From: Budorcas taxicolor
Lineage: Eukaryota > Chordata > Mammalia > Artiodactyla > Bovidae
DNA length: 64,000 nt
Assembly (NCBI RefSeq): GCF_023091745.1
Contig: NC_068926.1
Coordinates: forward strand, 68,570,001 to 68,634,000
Direction: 5' to 3'
Positions 31,434-41,907 of the stretch are shown here, in pieces. Every line of letters starts with the position of its first letter. The first letter of the stretch is position 1. The notes beneath the pieces were generated by a model. That model saw nothing but the letters and a program-made list of their open reading frames with translations, did no database searches and was not told where the DNA came from. The position numbers were made by a program, and so were the translations under genes.

Positions 31434-33142
31434 CTGGAGGCCAAAGGAGGATGAAGGTCGCAGTGCCTGGGACCCCCATGGCCGGAGAATCCCTCCAGTG
31501 AGTATATACACACGAAGCATACTTTCCTGCAGCCAGAGGACCCCCAGCAAACACCAGACCCACAAAGAACCAGGACCAAAGACCGCTTAGGGCTAGAGGC
31601 CAGGCCCGAAAAGGCCTGAGACCTGGCCCAGGACGGCGGAAGAGCCCACCCACTCACCTCGGGGGAAAAAAGGCCCAGCCAGACCCACAAACACTCCCCG
31701 CTGTCTGACACGCAACCCGGGCGGGGCACCTTACCTGGTCTCCGCGATGCGCTGCCGCAGCGCCTTCACATAGTCGAAGCTGTCCGGGCTGCAGATATCG
31801 TAGACAAGCACGAAGGCGTCCGTGTCCTGCAAGCTCCAGTCTTTAGAGTCCGGCCACTCCTGGGGGGCGGGAGGCCAGAGTTTGCCGAAGCCGTCTTGCT
31901 CTGTCGCATCCAGACCTTCTGCAATGAGCCTTGACGCGAAACCCACACAGTTCACGCTCAGGCTTCGGCCCTTCTCCTCCTAGTCTGTGGCCCTCTCCCG
32001 CAAGCTCCCGGGCCTTACAGTCCTTATGACCACTGGGGTATACCTTTTAAAACCGTGCCTGAAGCCAGCCAGCGTCCAGCCCTTCTCTCTGGGTCTCCTC
32101 TCCCCTGAGGCCTGTCTCCTTCCTCGCCCCTTCCTCTGTTTCCCATGGTTCCCTTCTTTCAGGCCAGGCCCCGCCCCCTCCCCGGGCGCCCTCAGGAGCA
32201 CTTCCTACCTCCCAGCCTGGGCGCGTGTTCCTGAGCCTGCGGAGACCACCGATTAACGGCAGCTCTACATACTTAGGCTTCCGGCCGCAGCACACGCTGC
32301 TCCTTCCACCTGGAAATGCTTCCGCCGCTTTCTCTAATCAGAATTTCACTCATCCGTCCCGGTTCAGCCCAAATGCCACCCTCACCAGGAAGCGCTCCTT
32401 AATCTTGCTTGCTCTTTCCTCTTCGCTTCTTGAAGGCATCAACTCCCAAGGATTCAAAGTCTGCCCTGGACTTTGCAAAATTATTAAACAAGTCTTGGCT
32501 GCAGGTCACAGGAATGAGGGAGCAGAGAATGATGCCCTCAGAACGGACGCCCCGTTGTCTGGCTTCAACCTCTCCCACTGCGGCTCTGCTCGTGGCTTCA
32601 GACACGGAACACTCACTCTTAGGGAGGCAGAACCATGCTCCCCCGTGCACTAATCCCCACCCACCAGCGAAGGCAGAGAAATAGCAATTTAAGCAAGAGA
32701 GAAAAAGCCACTCTGCAAAGTCGCCCGGTCTTAGGCCTAAGTTGGGGCAACTGCATGCCGGCAGAAGAGGTGAAAAGCACAAATGCCAGGACACACATCA
32801 ATCCTTCAGTCCATGAACACAGTCGGGTACCCCTGGGCCGTCCACGCGGACACGCACGTGTGTACCGAGCATCCACCCACATGCTGCCTGCCACACGCCC
32901 CTACCCACCCCTCAGTCCACTACCTCTTGCCGCCCGGGGCTCTGACCGGGGCCAGCACCGTCGCCATCGCGAATGCTCAGGTCGTAGACGGCGCCGTCGA
33001 GCAGCACCGCGGGCCGGTAGAGGCGCGGCCCGTCCGTGGGCCTGTGGCGCTCGGGGTAGTCACCGAACAGGAACTGGCGGATGATGGCCGTCTTGCCCAC
33101 GCCCGGAGCACCCAGCACCGCCACCCGCAGGCTGCCCCCCAT
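31166..33142 (-). CDS. RASL10A: RASL10A, complete coding region (203 aa)
   Basis: Small Ras-like GTPase (RRP22), reported to be nucleolar and growth-restraining. Coding exons on the - strand: 33142-32924, 31859-31735 and 31433-31166 (stop TGA at 31168-31166), joined by GT-AG introns in phase; 612 nt, 203 codons plus stop, the human length. G1/P-loop GAPGVGKT at residues 11-18, G4 NKRD at 129-132, G5 ECSAK at 158-162. The G3 region reads DLSIRDGD and lacks the usual DTAGQ, so the catalytic Gln is absent. The C terminus CSLM is a CAAX box, expected to be farnesylated. The start codon matches the family N terminus MGGSLRVAVLG and lies in a CpG-rich exon. Confidence 0.97.
31735..31859 (-). CDS. 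RASL10A: RASL10A exon 2 (residues 74-114)
   Basis: EWPDSKDWSLQDTDAFVLVYDICSPDSFDYVKALRQRIAET after an acceptor reading CCCCCCAG; ends in phase 2. Confidence 0.96.
32285..32500 (+). repeat. L2-like fragment in RASL10A intron 1
   Basis: Contains the L2 3'-end wording CCCAAATGCCACCCTCACCAGGAAG followed by a TTCTTGAAGGCA-type stretch. Old and divergent. Confidence 0.5.
32924..33142 (-). CDS. RASL10A: RASL10A exon 1, coding part (residues 1-73)
   Basis: P-loop and switch I region (RHRPTDGPRLYRPAVLLDG). Donor GAG|GTAGTG at the low-coordinate end. Coding sequence ends on a codon boundary. Confidence 0.96.
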
Positions 33143-33660
33143 GGCCCGCGCGTGCTGCTGCGCCCCGCTCTGGGAAGCCTCATGGGCCGGCGCCGCTCTG
33201 TGCGCCCGGCGCGCCCTGCACTGTGCGCCCCAGCCCCGCCGCGCTCCTCATCGCCCCTTGGAGCACCGGGGGCCCGGGGAGGCCAGGCTGGAGGTCGGAG
33301 CTGGTGGTAGAGGGCAGACAGACAGCCGAGCAGGCGGACGGCGGACGCACGAGCAGCTCGGGTGAGTGCCAAGCTCAGGAGAGAACTGACCGAGCGCGCC
33401 GCGCGCAGACACGGCCTCGGCCCCGCAGCGCCACTGGAGGCGCCGGCGACAGCACGGGGCACCGAGGTCGGACCTCCTCGCCTCACGGGCCCCACGGCAG
33501 AGCAGGATGCAGGGGGCGGCGCTGCCTCGGCGCCTCGGTCCCTCCGTCCTTTTCTCGCTCCGGCGCCCGGAGTCGCCGCCCAAGCCGGCCGCGCGAGCGA
33601 GCAGCGAGCAGCGAGTGGAGCCTCCCGGAGGCGGCGATGAGGTAACCGCCTGCCCGCCCC
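33143..33660 (-). promoter_or_regulatory. RASL10A: RASL10A CpG-rich promoter and 5' leader
   Basis: Very CpG-dense sequence directly upstream of the RASL10A ATG, with no TATA box recognised. It also contains open frames on both strands, which is expected of such composition. The transcription start cannot be set from sequence. Confidence 0.6.
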
Positions 33661-35338
33661 TCCCGCTCCCTCCTACCCGCCCGGGACGCCCCTCCCGGGA
33701 AGGGTCGCGGGAAGGTGACTGGGACTCGGGGAGCCCAGGGAGGGACCCAGCCCCCGCTGCGTTCCGCGTTGTCACCCGCTCCGAAATAGAACTCCCTTCC
33801 CGCCCACGTCCGCGCCCGCTCCTCCAAACACCGCTCCCCCAAGCTGGCTCCTCGCAAACCCGCCCGCTGGAGTCAGGCCGCCCGGGTCGGCTGCGGCCCG
33901 GCTGTGTGACCTTGGGCGAGTCGCTGCACTGCGCCGGCTCTGCTCCGCACACACCGTTTCTTGAGCGCCTACTACGCGCCAGGCCCCACACTAAGCTATC
34001 ACCTACACGATCCTTGAAGCCTCAACTTGGTGTCTCTGAGAGAAGAAAACTGAGGCCGGAGGGCTGTCATTTTCCCTGACCGCCCTCATCGGTGAGGGCT
34101 GGTCCGGTGGCAGGGTCCCCAGATTTCCCTGGGGGCTGCTGTCCAGGGTTGCAGGTCAGCAGGTGGTCCCCAAACCTTCCCCTGTGGTCTCCTGTGAGGA
34201 GCCCTCCCCTGTCCCTCCTGCCCACAGGGGCCAACACTAAATAAGGGTATCAGCGAGGGGGGCATGGGACAGAGGGTGCTGAACCTGGTGTGCACCAGGT
34301 CCCAGCAGCTCAGCCCCAGATCCCTGTCCCAACAAGGCTGAAAGAGGCAGAAATTGGTCCATACCACCTCCCTCACTGTTAAGGCCAAGTTTTCTGCTCA
34401 AGTCTCCACCTGTAGCTTTCCCTCACACCCCATAACCTCCACGTTAGGTTCCCAGAGCCCAAATCCCCACTCCTGGAGCCGGCAGGACGCTCCTTCCTTC
34501 CCCATCAGGGCTTGAGAAGTCTGGGTTTACCAGCCCGGTCCTCTGCTTGCCCATCCCGCCCCTGCAGTGGTGGTGGGGGTGGGTCTCCCACATCTCTGAC
34601 CATCCCTGATGCCCAGGTACTGCGTGACATGCACAGACATCACTGTTTCTGCACTGACCAAGCATTTCGTTTGTCTGTCTCTGCAACAAACAGCCCCAAT
34701 CTCAACTGCTTCCCAAGATGCTGAGACAGGTTTTTTTAAAGAAAAAGAGCACAGACAACTTGCTCACCTCAGCCTGGGGGACGTGGGGAAGGGCCGAGAA
34801 GCTGGGTCTTGAAGTGGGGAAGGGGGTTCACCCTGGGGAGCAGGCGATGGCACCTGGTTCAGGGGCCTGGGTCAGCTCTCACTCTTCTCGGCCACTAAGG
34901 GAGCTCAGAGCCAGGGCTGTGGCTACATCTGCCCAGTGTGCCAGCTCTTCGGGCCCAGTGAGTGGCTTTATCTTCCTTTCCAACTGTGGGTTTTTTCCCT
35001 TCACCTGACTCCCCCTCTGACGCTTTTTAGGCCTCTGGGTTTTGTGAGCTGCCTCAGTTGCTTGGAATAAATAAACTAGGCCCCGTCTGCCCAGCCGATC
35101 GCCAGCAGGGTGTGGCGCTGACCTGAGGACAGTCTCCCTCAGGGACCACACCTGCCTCGAGCACCCTCTCGCCCACACATGGGAGCCCACTCTGATGGCC
35201 TTCCTCAGAAACCTTCTTCCCTTCACCTCCTACAGGGCGCCCTCTTCCGGGGAACTCTAAACATGGTATGGAAAAGTCCCCACAAAGTCGTGCAGACTCC
35301 ACAGGGGCGACACATTCCCACTTATCAAGGAGCTGTGG

Positions 35339-35452
35339 GCACTTCCCTGGCCATCCAGTGGTTGGGACTCCACGCTTCCACTTCAGGGGGGCCCAGGTTC
35401 GATCCCTGGATAGGGAACTAAGATCCCACAAGCTCTGCAGTGTGGCCTAAAT
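35339..35452 (+). mobile_element. CHR-type SINE
   Basis: GCACTTCCCTGGCCATCCAG start, GTTCGATCCCTGG tRNA B-box, GGGAACTAAGATCCCACA, ending AAATAAATAA. Confidence 0.8.
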
Positions 35453-36261
35453 AAATAAGACGACCTGTGATATGCCCAGCCCTGTGCTGTGTGCTCGCTG
35501 AGGCCCAGAGGGATGAAACGATTTGCTCAGAATGATCCGGCAGGAAAGCAGTGGTACAAGGACTGGAACCCAGGACCCTGAGCCACTGAAGCTGACCTTC
35601 TGAGAGGCCCTTCTTCGTTAGGGCCCAGAAGCACCTCAGGAGGAGGTGAGTCAGTGCCTGCGGCCCTGTGGGAGCAAAGCTGAGCTAAGACAGGAGCGGG
35701 CAGCCCAGGGCCAGGCTCCCCAAAGACTAGCAAGCCAGAGAGCTTGGGCTGCGTGTCAGCTGCTGCCTGACCCCAGCTTCTCCCCATTCTGCCTGATTCC
35801 AGCCCCTCCCTGGGGTTGAGCCCCACGGACCATGTCCAGCTCCAAGGGTGTCTGCTGTGGACTCTTCCGGCCCAGCCATCTGGGTCAGTGCACTGACCAT
35901 TAATCACAGTCTGTCCTGCCCACCGTCTGTCACTTGTTCCGGCTTAACTCACCTCCCCAAGTCCTGAGTTGGGGAAACACTTATCCCTTGATGCCTCATG
36001 CATCCTGGGTCCTTGGTGGCCATTGTAAGACCTCACACATTGATTCAGTCAACCGCCTGAAGGCCCTGGGGCTTTACAACCACCAGGACACAAGGAGGCA
36101 GCACAGGGCTTCAATAATGGTCTTGAGCTCATGTAGTTGTGGGATGAAATGAGATGATACAAAGAGGAAAACAAGACAATCTAGGAAGGCTAGCGGGACT
36201 AAGTTTGTACATATAAAGTGATCTCAGTTTATATGCAAATAACCACTGGTTATAGAGAAAG

Positions 36262-36388
36262 AAACGGAAACCCACTCATTGTTCTTGCCTAGAGAATCCC
36301 ATGGACAGAGGAGATGGGCAGGCTACAGTCCATAGGGTCGCAAACAGTCAGACATGACTGAAGTGACTTAGCATGCACCCACACACCC
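36262..36388 (+). mobile_element. Bov-A-type SINE fragment
   Basis: Body of a Bov-tA/Bov-A element (TTCTTGCCTAGAGAATCCC, GGCTACAGTCCATAGGGTCG, GACTGAAGTGACTTAGC) without the tRNA head. Confidence 0.8.
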
Positions 36389-36637
36389 ACTGGCTAACAA
36401 AGGCGTGTGTGTGCACGCACAGCGAAGTATGTAGACAGGTGTTTCCTAGCTCTGCTCTAAGGGCCTTGACGTGTGACCCTACGAGCAACAAGCACACCCA
36501 GCACCCAGATCTTGGTTTCTGATTCTGTTCTCCAGGCTCCCTGGAGACATGGTGCTAGGGCTGGAGCAGGACAAGTAAAAGATGAGGTGGAGCGTCTGTC
36601 AGAAAGGAAGGACGTGCCCGAAAGAGACCAAAGGATG

Positions 36638-36745
36638 GAACTCCCTGGCAGTCTAGCAGTTAGACTCTGAGCGTCCACTGCAGGGGACATGGGCTTGATC
36701 CCTGGTCAGGGGACTAAGATCCCACAAGCTAAAAACCAAAGAAAG
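36638..36745 (+). mobile_element. CHR-type SINE
   Basis: GGAACTCCCTGGCAGTCTAG start, GCTTGATCCCTGGTCAGGGG, ACTAAGATCCCACAAGC, A-rich end. Confidence 0.75.
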
Positions 36746-36879
36746 GAAGAAACCGAGGGATAGGGCCGTCAAAGGGACGCAGAGCCTAATTGAAAGGGCT
36801 CCCAATAGCCACAGCTTAAAAAATTTAAGTGAGAAAATAAATGATGCACTTTTGGATTAAACCCAAATTATGAAATAAA

Positions 36880-37430
36880 TATCCATGAATCCAAACTGGT
36901 ATAAATGACTGAGTGAATACATAAATCCAGGAGAAGAAACACATTTTCCTACAGAAGAATTCCAAGTATTTTCTGTAGCTGTCCCCTGCCCCCATGCAGT
37001 GTAGGCTGCCTTCGTGACTTGCTTCCCAACAGAGTGTGGAAAGGGGAGGAAGCAGCTTCATGGAGGAGATGGCTGTAAACACTGCCTCGGCCAAGTGACG
37101 CAGGGTGACGTGCGGCGCTAAGCTGTGATGATGGCGAGCTCCCCTGACATGATGTGATCAGAAGGGCACCTCCCTGCTCTTTGTCTGGAAAGCCTAGGAC
37201 CCCAGGCTAACCGTGGGGAAAACGTCAGACAAACCCAAGTTGAGGGACAGTCGATGAAATAGGTGACCAGCACTCCTCGGACAGTTAAAGTCATGACAGA
37301 GAAAGTCTGAGGAGCTCTCGCAGACCCACGGAGACTGCGACGACCACGTGGAATGTGGGGCCCAGGGACAGAGCCAGGACGTGAGTAGGAGAACTAGAGA
37401 AAGCGGAATAAAGGCTGGGTTCAGTTTTTA
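36880..37430 (+). repeat. old L1-like 3' sequence
   Basis: Stretches such as GGGACAGTCGATGAAATAGG and GGACAGTTAAAGTCATGACA resemble 3' regions of ancient mammalian L1 families. Assignment is tentative. Confidence 0.4.
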
Positions 37431-37595
37431 AAGTATATGTTCCATAATCTGTAATTTACACTATAGATATTCTGTTTTATATATTAACAAATATATATTT
37501 ACATCATAAACATACATATGGAAAAGATCCCATTCACAAAAGGAACCAAAAATAGAAAGTACTCATGAATCTATGCAAGGATAATGTACATGCAA

Positions 37596-37722
37596 GAACT
37601 TTTTTTTTTTTTTTGCATGCTGTGTGGTTTGCAGGATCTTAGTTCCCCAGCCAGGGATCAGACCTGGGCTCTGCCAGTGAAAGTGCTGAGTCCCAACCAC
37701 TGGACCACCATGGAACTCGCCA
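37596..37722 (-). mobile_element. CHR-type SINE, reverse
   Basis: Starts with poly-T, then GGATCTTAGTTCCCCAGCCA and CCAACCACTGGACCACCA; the reverse complement of CHR. Confidence 0.78.
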
Positions 37723-38025
37723 TGCAAGAGCATTTAAATGAAGAAAACTTAAAATGTTATGGAGATGAAAAGAAAGCATGAACCAATGGAAAGGCATCTA
37801 TTCCTACATTTGAATATAAAGATTAATATTATTGACATCATTATAGACGTCAGTTCTCCGTAAGTTAATATAAACATTTGATATGATCCAAATAAAAATA
37901 ATACATCATTAAAATTTTTAAAAGATTCGTTCTAAAGATCAAATGGGCCCCAAAGGGTGAATAAGAGGGTGCTATAAATTATAAAAATATAAAGGAACAA
38001 TATATTAAAAAAAATACAATGGCAA

Positions 38026-38150
38026 GAGTTCCTTGGTGGCCAAGTGGTTAGGATTCTGGGCTTTCATTGCCATGACTTGGGTTCAATCCCTGGTCAGGGA
38101 AGATCCCACAAGCCATACAACATGGCCCAAAAAACCCCAAAACAAACACA
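38026..38150 (+). mobile_element. CHR-type SINE
   Basis: GAGTTCCTTGGTGGCCAAGTGGTTAGGATT, GGTTCAATCCCTGGTCAGGG, then an AAAACCCCAAAAC tail. Confidence 0.75.
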
Positions 38151-38574
38151 GACACCCACAATGGCCAACATACAGACAAATTCTCTGGTACGGAACAGGG
38201 CCCAGAAAAGCACTCATATACATGTGGAAATTTAGTGCATGACAGAAATGGCATTTCAGATCTGTGTGGAAAAGACAAATTATTCAGGAAATGGTGTGGA
38301 AAAAACTAGGTAACCATCTGGGAAAAGAGAAAGTTGGATCCCTACCTCATTCCTCACATAAAGCCCAGAAGGAACAGGCTCAGAATGCAAAAGCTAAGAC
38401 GAGACAGGGACCGGAAAAAAGACGCAAGGAGGATGACGCCGCAAAGCAATTCCAGCATGGAGAAGTCAAGACAGCAGCAAAACCAGAAGCAGAACGGGGA
38501 GGGGTAATGGCAGACCAGGAGGAAACGCACCAATAACCGGACCAAAGAGGGCAAAGACGACGGAACAGCTCATA

Positions 38575-39420
38575 GAAAAGGACATGCAAAGGCTCAAAAA
38601 CACAGGCATGGAGGCCTGTTTAAGACAGTAAGACGCCATTTCTCACCTGACACCTGAACACACCGCCGTATGCCCAGCGTGTGAGGGCCTGGGGGACGGG
38701 CGGCTCCTTCCTGGTTGGTGGGGGTGTGAACTAGAGCGCTTTTAGCAATAGCCAACAAAATGATGAACACACCTACCTTCAACCCAGCAATTTCTGTCTG
38801 AGGAATTTACCAACATGAAAGTGAATGTTCTTTGCAGTTATCACTTGCGCTACCACCACCAAAGACACAACTCAGATGACTTCACAGCAAGGACTGGTTC
38901 ATCACGGTGCCTCCGTTCAATGCAAAACCACACAGCTGCTATAAAAAGGCACAAGGCTGCTCTCTACAATGGAACTAATAATGGAGAAGTCTGCAAGATA
39001 CAAGTACGGTACAGGTCGGATGTGTGTACTCCACGCTACCCTTCACATATAAAAAGGGGGAAAATCGTATTATGTGTCACTGAGTCTCTCTGGAGGGTAA
39101 CACTAGTCCTTTCAGGGAGGGGTATGAGGAGGAGGACTATACCTGATATATATACTGTATCACTCGTATCTGTCTGCCTTTTGGATTTTGAACCATGTGA
39201 ATACATTACCTTTTCAAAACAAGAACTAAAATTTAAGATGTGAAATATTTATACCCTCTGGTCCAGCCATTCTGGGGCTAGATCCAACAGCTGCACTTGG
39301 GTCTAGGGGCAAGGATGTCTGTAGGAAGATATTCACTGCACCTTTGCTTGGCCTCGCAGAAGATGGAAACAGCCAGAGAACAGCCCTCCTCTGCACAAGG
39401 AATTCCAAGGTGGCTGTGTT
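38575..39420 (+). repeat. L1 (older mammalian family) 3' end
   Basis: Contains the characteristic L1 3'-UTR phrases TTTTGGATTTTGAACCATGT GAATACATTACC and AACCCAGCAATTTC. A second overlapping piece follows at 39240-39420. Confidence 0.7.
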
Positions 39421-40905
39421 TGTACTGACAGGTAAATAGAGCCAAGTGGTGGTAGTGTCCAGGGTGTGCTATTTACTTAGTCAATACCTCCCAGGATTTG
39501 CTTTATAAAGGCACAGAATTATTCCTGGAAGACCAAAATGTGGCAATGAACTTTGCCTCTAGGGAGGAAAAGAACAGAGGCAGTGTGGAAGGGAGAACTT
39601 TATCCTCTGTGTGACTGAACTTACCTTGGTTCAGAATCACTCTCTATGAAACAAAACACTTGTGAAGATTAAAAAAAAAAAAGTACATGAGGTCACGTCG
39701 CATGCCTGCACAGGGTGTCAGGCACTCAGAGAACCTGTCAGCCCCCGGGGTGCTTGCTAGACCCTCCTGAATAACTGGTTGCTGTGCTGAATTCCCCAGC
39801 TGGTCACGAAGGCTCAGCGCCCTGGAGAGTCTTCTGCAAGATGCCACATTCCCCTCTCCCTCAGCCCCGAGGAACATCGAGACCTGGGAATACGGAGGCC
39901 TTAGCACATGCAGACCAGGGGTGCATGTGAGGGGTGTCACTGGGGTGAGGGAGGGACAGGGAAGGAGGAGGGGGCCGAGATCACGGGGAGTTTCCTCCCA
40001 TAACCGCCCGAGGCCCGAGCACACAAGCCTCAGGTGTTCGATGATGGTCCACGGGCCTCTGTCTGGCCAGGCCAGCCAGGTCTCAGCAGCACTTCTCACC
40101 TCGGTCTGGGTCCTGGGCCTCATCTTTGCCCGCCCCGGGGACAGCGGTGTGCTCCCAAGCTTGGTGGGAGCTGGGCCTCAGCGGGTCAGGGGTGGTGGGT
40201 GACAGGGCAGGACGGGGTGCGTGTGGCGCCTATTGAGCCGGGGACTTTTGGGTGAGAGAACTGGGGTTGTCCAGTCAAGGGTTGTGGCTGGTTCTAGACT
40301 CTGGGGTCCCCGGGCATGATGGTGACACCCCAGGGGTCAGAGGTGGGGCAGTGGAGGGCCAGGCACCCCTGCTAATGCCCCGGCAGCTGGGACAGCAGTG
40401 TGTCTGGCGTGGGCAGGGAGCTGCTGAGAGCCGAAGGCCCAGCAGCCACACGGCACTGAGAACCCACTGGGGGCTCTGCCCAGGGAGTCCTACCCAGGGT
40501 CCCCCCCAGCACCCTCGGTAGCCAGGCCACTGCCAGGACAGGGGACATGTGGGGTATCCCTGGGGGTGGCTGGGGCAGCCGCTGCAGCCGGCCTGGACAG
40601 GCCTGGTGCTGGGCCTTCCTGCCGACCCTGGGAGCCAAGGAAAACCAACACGGACTCAGCCTTCGAGCATCTAAAGGCAAGATGGTGTGGGCTGGGGTGG
40701 AGCTTGGGCCAAGGGTGGCAGAGGTGCTGGGAGACCAGTAAGCAGTGTCCAAGGACAGGAGAGGGACAGGGAAGGTGCTGTCCACAGGGCCTGGGGGGTG
40801 CTGACAGCTTGAGCCCTGGACCCTTGATCCAGGAGACCCAGGACCCTGCCCAGGGCAGCCTCGGGCCCTGACACACCGGCCGGGGACACACTTGATGTCA
40901 TCATT

Positions 40906-40911
40906 TTTATT
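40906..40911 (-). terminator. AP1B1: AP1B1 distal poly(A) signal AATAAA
   Basis: TTTATT on the + strand, 922 nt beyond the AP1B1 stop codon. Confidence 0.55.
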
Positions 40912-41086
40912 CACTTTCTGTTTCTGAAAATAAGAGTAAACATACAATATATAATTTCTATTTATATATACTAGGCATCCTTACTGCAGGGCTCAAGAAA
41001 ACCAACCTTGACCACTTGGAGGCAGTTTTTAATTCTGACACTTGGTGGAGGGGAAAGAAGTGTCCATGATTGCCAAAAGCAGAATC

Positions 41087-41092
41087 TTTATT
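41087..41092 (-). terminator. AP1B1: AP1B1 proximal poly(A) signal AATAAA
   Basis: TTTATT on the + strand, 741 nt after the AP1B1 stop codon, flanked by A/T-rich sequence. Two usable sites would give two 3'-UTR lengths differing by about 180 nt. Confidence 0.55.
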
Positions 41093-41832
41093 ATTAAACA
41101 GCAGTAACAGGAAAACCTAATGCTCCGTGAGACACACTGACCTTGGGAGGCCAGGAGGGGGCAGCTAAGAACCCCAGAGAGGAAGCACCCCGCTCACCCA
41201 GGCACCCCACCCCTCAGCCCTGTTCACTCCAGAAGCCCCGGGCACACCAGGAATGTATCACAAGCAGTGACTGTCCTCGCAGGCAGGGGGCGGGATGGAC
41301 ATCTGCCAGGGGTCTGCCGGGGGGCTGGAGCCGCAAGGGGCTTGGGAGCTTCTGCCTGGTCTTTCCCGAGCGGCTCAGCGCCTGGAGGGGCGGGCAGGCC
41401 CCGGGAGCCCCGGCCCTGACAGAGCAGCTCTCCTGGCACCAAGGGGACTCTCCACGCACACCAGGATGCCTGCCAGGGCCTGTCCCAGGAGGGGGCAGTT
41501 GGCAGGGCCTCGCCACCAGCCGAGGGAGACGGGGCAGAGGGACCCCGGGCTGGGAGCCTGAGGAGGCACTGCGGGCTCGCCCTCTGGTGCCAGGAAGAGC
41601 CGGAGAGGAGCCCTGGCCGCTCCGTGCAGCCCTGCTGCCACTCTGGCTCCTCTGGTGCCCTCCTCACCTGACCCCGAACGTCAGCACGATGGAAATAGGA
41701 GAGTCCTGGGCACAGGAGCACCCCGAGGCCTGGGAAGCTGGGGGGTGCCAGGAGCCTCGCTGGCCCCTCGCGAGGGAGGTGCTGCCACCTCGCAGGGGGC
41801 TCCGAGGAAGCTGGGGTGGGTGCTGGACGGCC

Positions 41833-41907
41833 TCAGTTCTTCAGGATGGTCTCGTAGGCCTGGTACACGTGCTGGGACACCTCCGGAGCTCGGCACTTCA
41901 GGGACAG
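41833..41907 (-). CDS. AP1B1: AP1B1 last coding exon
   Basis: Encodes LSLKCRAPEVSQHVYQAYET ILKN and TGA; the 3' UTR continues to about 41070 or 40890. Confidence 0.97.
   Translation of the reverse strand: MSLKCRAPEVSQHVYQAYETILKN

Larger units (their letters stand above)
33661..40890. other. RASL10A-AP1B1 intergenic, repeat-rich
   Basis: Holds a CpG-rich shoulder, then MIR-like traces (33925-34060, 35480-35580), several SINEs and L1 pieces listed separately, and unique sequence. No conserved coding exon recognised on either strand. Confidence 0.6.

Noticed and set aside
32912..32923. continuation of the RASL10A exon 1 frame past the donor
   Set aside because: The GAG|GTAGTG donor joins exactly to EWPDSKDW of exon 2 and restores the family sequence; the extra codons are intronic.
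33507..34079. 190-codon + strand ORF upstream of RASL10A
   Set aside because: CpG-island composition keeps frames open on both strands; no domain, no splice support, and its 3' part runs into MIR-like sequence.
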